Below are positions 29,603 to 33,430 of a stretch of 33,430 nucleotides of DNA, one piece after another (the stretch's first letter is position 1; each line of letters opens with the position of its first letter). Source of the DNA: Oscillospiraceae bacterium (GTDB lineage: Bacteria; Bacillota; Clostridia; Oscillospirales; Ruminococcaceae); contig JAHHUC010000016.1 in assembly GCA_020024215.1 (NCBI GenBank), positions 1-33,430 of the forward strand. The letters run 5' to 3'. The position numbers were made by a program, and so were the translations under genes. Under the pieces are notes generated by a model that saw only the letters and a program-made list of their open reading frames with translations, did not search any database and had not been told where the DNA came from.

Positions 29603-30952
29603 TCAAATGTCTTCGCTGCTGATATTTGCAGATTTTACAGCATGACATTCAAGGTTTACCTTGGGAATACATATGCACACCGAAAATTCTTCTTTTTCCT
29701 CTAAGGCCTTGAACGAGCCGCCCATTTTTTTAATCAGCTCGTTGACAGAGGCAAGCCCGATTCCGTGATGGGGAATAATTTTTTTCTTTGCCGCCTTATG
29801 GTTTGAGATATTAAGCTTGACCGTTTCATTTGTATCCTCTGCACTTATCAAAACAGGGTGCTCACGGCAGGCATATTTCATTATATTTGAGGAAAGATTG
29901 TCTATGATACGCAGAAAATCAGAGATACAGATATTCAAAGCATAGCTGCCCTTCAAATCAGGCAGAAAAACCTTAAAGCCGTATTTTTCCAAATCCGAAA
30001 AGCCTTCATACAGCACCTGTGTCAAAAATTCAGGCCCATCTACCAGCTGGCAATCATCGTGCATCAGCTGTCCTTTTACCAATACGCAATCTAGCAGATT
30101 ATCTGTCATTTCCCTGAGCCTTTTTATTGTTTCAAGCATATAGCTTATACAGTGTGATTGTTCAGATGGGTCGGCATACTTTTTATAATGCAGTATTTCT
30201 GTATATCCCATAAGCTTTGTCAGCGGAGTTCTTATGTCATGGGAAAGCGTGGCAATAAGCTGCATGTGATTATCCCGCAATTCCTTTTCTCTGTCGATAA
30301 GCTCCAACAGGCAGGTTCTCATCTGCTCTATATTTTGTGATAATGCCGCCAGCTCATCGCTGCCCTTTAAAGAAATCCTTTTATGCACATCCACATTTCT
30401 TGAATACAATATTTGCTGATAAAGATGCTTTATTCTGTGAAGAAGATGCAGCACATATATGGATAATATAATGCAGGCCACAACCGTTCCGCCCACCATT
30501 CCCGATATCTGATAAATATGCACAAGCGGTTCACCCAGCATATAGCTTGTGCTGACCAGATTTCCGTCTGCACAATAGAGTATGAGCGCATCATGATCCT
30601 CAATATACTTCTGATGAATCGGATCATCCAAATCCAGAAAAGGCACCATCTCAAAATAAAAAACAATATTCTCCGATGCAAGCCGCTGCGGCATGCTTTC
30701 AATTACCTCATCGCGTGTATATTGATTATCTGTGACATTTTTCTGCATATTGACAAAAGCTGTATCAATACATTGGTCCCAATAAGCCTGAAAATGCTGA
30801 GAATCAAACAGCAACTCAGGCAGCTTTGTGGATATAAGCTGGCTTGTAGAAAATGCAGCTGTGGAGGTAAGCAGGGCAACCATCAGAAAATGAACAATCA
30901 AGCGGTTGAAAAACGGTATATGCTCAGATGGCTTATATGAGCCTTTAGACAA
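29603..30952 (-). CDS. Sensor histidine kinase (two-component system, VanS/PhoR-like)
   Basis: This membrane sensor kinase is about 449 aa with two membrane helices (about 15-40 and 150-172) flanking an extracytoplasmic domain of about 110 residues of no recognised fold. A HAMP-like segment follows. The H-box is TLSHDIRTPLTKLMGY (phospho-acceptor His at about 238), the N-box IIDNLSSNIMKYA (about 349-361), and the G-box HHGIGLASVNELIKKMGG (about 395-412). I place the start at the TTG at 30952, which overlaps the regulator's stop codon and has GGGGG seven bases upstream. An ATG at 31006 lacks a ribosome binding site and would give a 62-base overlap with the response regulator gene. It should phosphorylate the regulator encoded upstream. 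The stimulus is unknown. Confidence 0.9.
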   Translation of the reverse strand: MSKGSYKPSEHIPFFNRLIVHFLMVALLTSTAAFSTSQLISTKLPELLFDSQHFQAYWDQCIDTAFVNMQKNVTDNQYTRDEVIESMPQRLASENIVFYFEMVPFLDLDDPIHQKYIEDHDALILYCADGNLVSTSYMLGEPLVHIYQISGMVGGTVVACIILSIYVLHLLHRIKHLYQQILYSRNVDVHKRISLKGSDELAALSQNIEQMRTCLLELIDREKELRDNHMQLIATLSHDIRTPLTKLMGYTEILHYKKYADPSEQSHCISYMLETIKRLREMTDNLLDCVLVKGQLMHDDCQLVDGPEFLTQVLYEGFSDLEKYGFKVFLPDLKGSYALNICISDFLRIIDNLSSNIMKYACREHPVLISAEDTNETVKLNISNHKAAKKKIIPHHGIGLASVNELIKKMGGSFKALEEKEEFSVCICIPKVNLECHAVKSANISSEDI

Positions 30953-31658
30953 TTTTATACCCCCGTCCCCAAACTGTGACAAGAATTGAAGGCCTCTTGG
31001 GATCATCCTCAATTTTTTCTCTTATCTTTCTGATAAAGACCATAACAGTATTGGTAGAATTGGGCAGAAAGTCCTCCTCCCAGACTGTTTCATAAATGGA
31101 GGGAGCGGTAAAAAGCTGGCCCGGATAGGTCATTAAAAGCTTCAATATGCGGTACTCTGTATCTGTGAGCTCAATGGGCCGGGAATTTTTCCATACATAG
31201 TTGTGAACGCAATCTATACGCAGCTCTCCATGAGTAATATAGTCCTCCTTGGGCTTGGTTGTGTGCCTGCCCTGATAGACTATATATCTTCTCAAAAGTC
31301 CCTTTACTCGCGCAATAAGCTCAGAATAGGCAAAGGGCTTTATAATATAATCGTCTCCGCCGGCAGCATAGCCCATCATAAGATCGGAATTTCCGCTCTT
31401 GGCAGTCATGAACAAAATCGGCACATTGCTTATTTCCCTTATTTTTGTGCACAGCTCATAGCCGGACATCTGGGGCATCATAACATCTAAAATAACCAGA
31501 TCAATATCATGGCTCATCAGGCTGAGTGCATCAGATGGCGCAGCTGCCTCTGTGACCTTAAAATTTTCGCTTGTCAAAAGCATGCGAAGAATATCCCTTA
31601 TCTCGTTGTCGTCATCCACAATCATGATATGGCCCTGACTTGTAATTGAAGAAAGCAA
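30945..31658 (-). CDS. OmpR/PhoB family response regulator (VanR-like)
   Basis: This DNA-binding response regulator is about 237 aa. The receiver domain (about 10-122) has the acidic pocket VDDDNE, phosphorylated Asp58 in VILDVMMP, Thr85 and Lys107 in YIIKPF. The C-terminal winged helix (about 138-237) ends with the typical VTVWGRGYKIV. The start appears to be a TTG at 31658, because AAAGGGGG lies six bases before it. An ATG 11 codons downstream (31625) is the alternative and would still keep the receiver domain. The histidine kinase gene overlaps its 3' end by eight bases, so the pair is co-expressed. Target genes cannot be read from the window. Confidence 0.92.
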   Translation of the reverse strand: MLSSITSQGHIMIVDDDNEIRDILRMLLTSENFKVTEAAAPSDALSLMSHDIDLVILDVMMPQMSGYELCTKIREISNVPILFMTAKSGNSDLMMGYAAGGDDYIIKPFAYSELIARVKGLLRRYIVYQGRHTTKPKEDYITHGELRIDCVHNYVWKNSRPIELTDTEYRILKLLMTYPGQLFTAPSIYETVWEEDFLPNSTNTVMVFIRKIREKIEDDPKRPSILVTVWGRGYKIV

Positions 31659-31956
31659 AATTATCCCCCTTTAATCATTATAGGAATAAATGGAGGCTGC
31701 AGTTATTTTCCGGTATAATCGTCAATCCTCAGCATATAAATCTAATATAATGACCATTTTTATATTTGTTTATCAATCATTATATAATAGTCCTCCTGAC
31801 AAATCAACTTTCCAGATGCTTACAAACAGCATAAATGCTAAAATAAGAATTTTTAAGATTTATTTTAAGTGCACAGTAAGATTTATATGGTATGGTGGTA
31901 AAAACAAGTGTGAGTACAGCACTCGATTCATATGATACTTAGGAGGAAGCTTAGAA
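31659..31956. other. Intergenic region between two-component system and chemoreceptor
   Basis: A divergent, AT-rich spacer. A TATAAT lies at 31783-31788 on the plus strand and another at 31682-31677 on the minus strand, each without a good -35. I see no terminator and no credible gene; a short open frame at 31690-31935 has no ribosome binding site or family features. Confidence 0.5.
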
Positions 31957-33430
31957 ATGTTCAAAAATATGAAGATTAAAAATCGACTGCGATTTTCCTA
32001 CATCGCCATTTTGATTCTTTTTGGCATTGGCAGTTTGGTAACCCTGCTTGAGCTAAGACGTATAGGAAATTCCCTTGTTGACTTTTACAACGAGGATTAT
32101 TCGGTTACAGTTGATGCAGCAGATGCAAGAAAGGATATGCAATCCGGACGAGCTAATCTTTTCAAAGCTATCTTGGAGGCAGATCCTCACAGAACAGAGG
32201 AAATTTTGCAGGATGCTGCCGAAAATTTCCGCCGCGTTCGTGAAGAAAGGATAGTCAATATCCGAAAGCATTTCCAAGGCGATCCTGCCATGCTTGATGA
32301 GATAGATGCCATTGCAGCAAAGGGCAAGGCCTATCGAGATGAAATTTTCGGACTTTCCGGAACTGAATTGAATGAAGAGGGAAAGGAAAAGGTCTATCGC
32401 CTTATTGCCGATGAGTATGTGCCCAATGTTATAAATCCTATAATGGATAAAATGACAGAAGTTCAGGCTTATTCAGAGACACATGCCAAAGAAATGATTT
32501 CCCGATCATATAAAAGCCAAAAAATAGCCTCCGGATTGCTGATAGCTGTTTTGTTGGCAGCAAGCACATTTGCTGTTGTTGTAAGCTATCGCATCATAAA
32601 TGAGCTGAATCGGGCTTTGAATGATGTTATGACAGCCGGCGAAAATCTGGCAAAGGGTGACATTCAGGCTGTTGAGATAACCTATTCCTCTGTCAACGAG
32701 CTTGGAGCTCTTGCAGATAACATAAGAACACTTGTATCCTTTCAGAAAAAGATTATTTCAGACCTTGTAAATGTGCTTGACAATCTTTCAAGAGGAAATT
32801 TCACCATTCGCACACAGGTTCCGGATTCATATGTGGGGGATTATAAGCTGCTGCTTAATTCTTTAAGAACACTTCGCAGGCAGATGAATGACACACTGGT
32901 GCAGATAAATCAATCTGCCGAGCAGGTTTCCTGCGGAAGTGAGCAGGTTTCCAATGGGGCACAGGCTCTGGCTCAGGGAGCAACCGAACAGGCAAGCTCT
33001 ATGGAGGAGCTTTCTGCAACTGTGCAGGAGATATCCTCAGCAATCACATCTGCTGCCAAACATTCAGATGAAGCACACGGCGAAATGGTGGAGGCATCAC
33101 AGGCTCTTTGCGATTGCAACAGCCAGATGCAGGATATGCTCAATGCCATGCAGGAAATAGAAGAAAAATCCACTCAAATCGGAAAAATCATGAAAACGAT
33201 TGAGGATATTGCTTTTCAGACCAACATTCTGGCATTAAATGCCGCAGTGGAGGCTGCAAGGGCAGGAGCTGCCGGAAAGGGCTTTGCAGTGGTGGCTGAT
33301 GAGGTCCGCAATCTTGCCACACGCTCTGCAAATGCCTCTAAGGATTCTGCAATGCTGATAGAGGATTCCATGCTGACAGTGAAAAAGGGCAGCGATCTTG
33401 CAAGGCAGACGGCAGAATCCTTGGTTGAGG
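31957..33430 (+). CDS. Methyl-accepting chemotaxis protein (partial, runs off the window)
   Basis: This transmembrane chemoreceptor is cut by the window end after about 491 codons. The start is an ATG with AGGAGGAAGC upstream. A first membrane helix (about 12-32) is followed by an extracellular helical sensor domain (about 33-188, four-helix-bundle MCP type), a second helix (about 190-212), HAMP-like segments and the cytoplasmic coiled coil. The signalling hairpin tip is intact: AFQTNILALNAAVEAARAG then GKGFAVVADEVRNLATRSA (about 419-457), where it would contact CheA and CheW. It lies divergent to the two-component system. No other chemotaxis or flagellar gene is in the window. The ligand is unknown. 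Confidence 0.93.
   Translation, partial: MFKNMKIKNRLRFSYIAILILFGIGSLVTLLELRRIGNSLVDFYNEDYSVTVDAADARKDMQSGRANLFKAILEADPHRTEEILQDAAENFRRVREERIVNIRKHFQGDPAMLDEIDAIAAKGKAYRDEIFGLSGTELNEEGKEKVYRLIADEYVPNVINPIMDKMTEVQAYSETHAKEMISRSYKSQKIASGLLIAVLLAASTFAVVVSYRIINELNRALNDVMTAGENLAKGDIQAVEITYSSVNELGALADNIRTLVSFQKKIISDLVNVLDNLSRGNFTIRTQVPDSYVGDYKLLLNSLRTLRRQMNDTLVQINQSAEQVSCGSEQVSNGAQALAQGATEQASSMEELSATVQEISSAITSAAKHSDEAHGEMVEASQALCDCNSQMQDMLNAMQEIEEKSTQIGKIMKTIEDIAFQTNILALNAAVEAARAGAAGKGFAVVADEVRNLATRSANASKDSAMLIEDSMLTVKKGSDLARQTAESLVE

Noticed and set aside
31690..31935. 81-codon open frame between the two-component system and the chemoreceptor
   Set aside because: No ribosome binding site, AT-driven composition, no recognisable feature.

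Overview
The window looks like the chromosome of a low-to-moderate GC anaerobic Firmicute, most likely a clostridial relative (Oscillospiraceae/Lachnospiraceae-like gut bacterium). This rests on strong GGAGG-type ribosome binding sites, AT-rich intergenic DNA, sigma-A-type promoters with 17-base spacers, lipobox signal peptides, and families typical of Clostridia (BlaI/M56, VanW, DUF3798). I saw no rRNA, tRNA, CRISPR array, insertion sequence or phage gene.

Layout. 1-550 is a gene-free AT-rich leader with a promoter. 551-6685 is a complete peptide/nickel-type ABC transporter operon (substrate-binding lipoprotein, two permeases, two ATPases) plus a small membrane protein, closed by a strong terminator. 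6888-8567 (minus) holds a coiled-coil protein and a VanW-family protein. 8767-12029 (plus) is a compact catabolic unit: both subunits of an aconitase X enzyme followed by a BCCT-family transporter. 12127-18098 is a run of minus-strand genes: a secreted nuclease lipoprotein, a ZIP metal transporter, an L-2-amino-thiazoline-4-carboxylate hydrolase-like protein, a large Tet(M)-like GTPase fused to a Rae1/YacP-type NYN nuclease domain, and a small membrane protein. 18364-18879 is a short FUSC/aromatic acid exporter-like protein, and 18952-19983 (minus) a lipoprotein with a probable beta-propeller. 19984-20950 is a long AT-rich intergenic region full of inverted repeats.

20951-26592 is the most system-like block. 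It has a DUF3798 binding lipoprotein, a tandem-domain ATPase of RbsA/BmpB type with unusual motifs, two paralogous inner-membrane permeases sharing a GLNFG motif, and a single-pass membrane protein with an extracytoplasmic domain. It has one clear promoter, tight gene spacing and a terminator, and its substrate is unknown. 26767-29349 (minus) is a BlaI repressor with an M56 (BlaR1-type) membrane protease whose C-terminus is a degenerate M23/LytM domain, under a promoter that overlaps two repressor sites. 29603-31658 (minus) is a VanRS/OmpR-type two-component system. 31957 to the end is a methyl-accepting chemotaxis protein cut by the window edge.

The best candidates for undescribed biology are the GTPase-NYN fusion, the DUF3798 transport operon, the BlaR1/LytM fusion and the aconitase X-BCCT pair. 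All functional statements come from reading the sequence; no database search was run.
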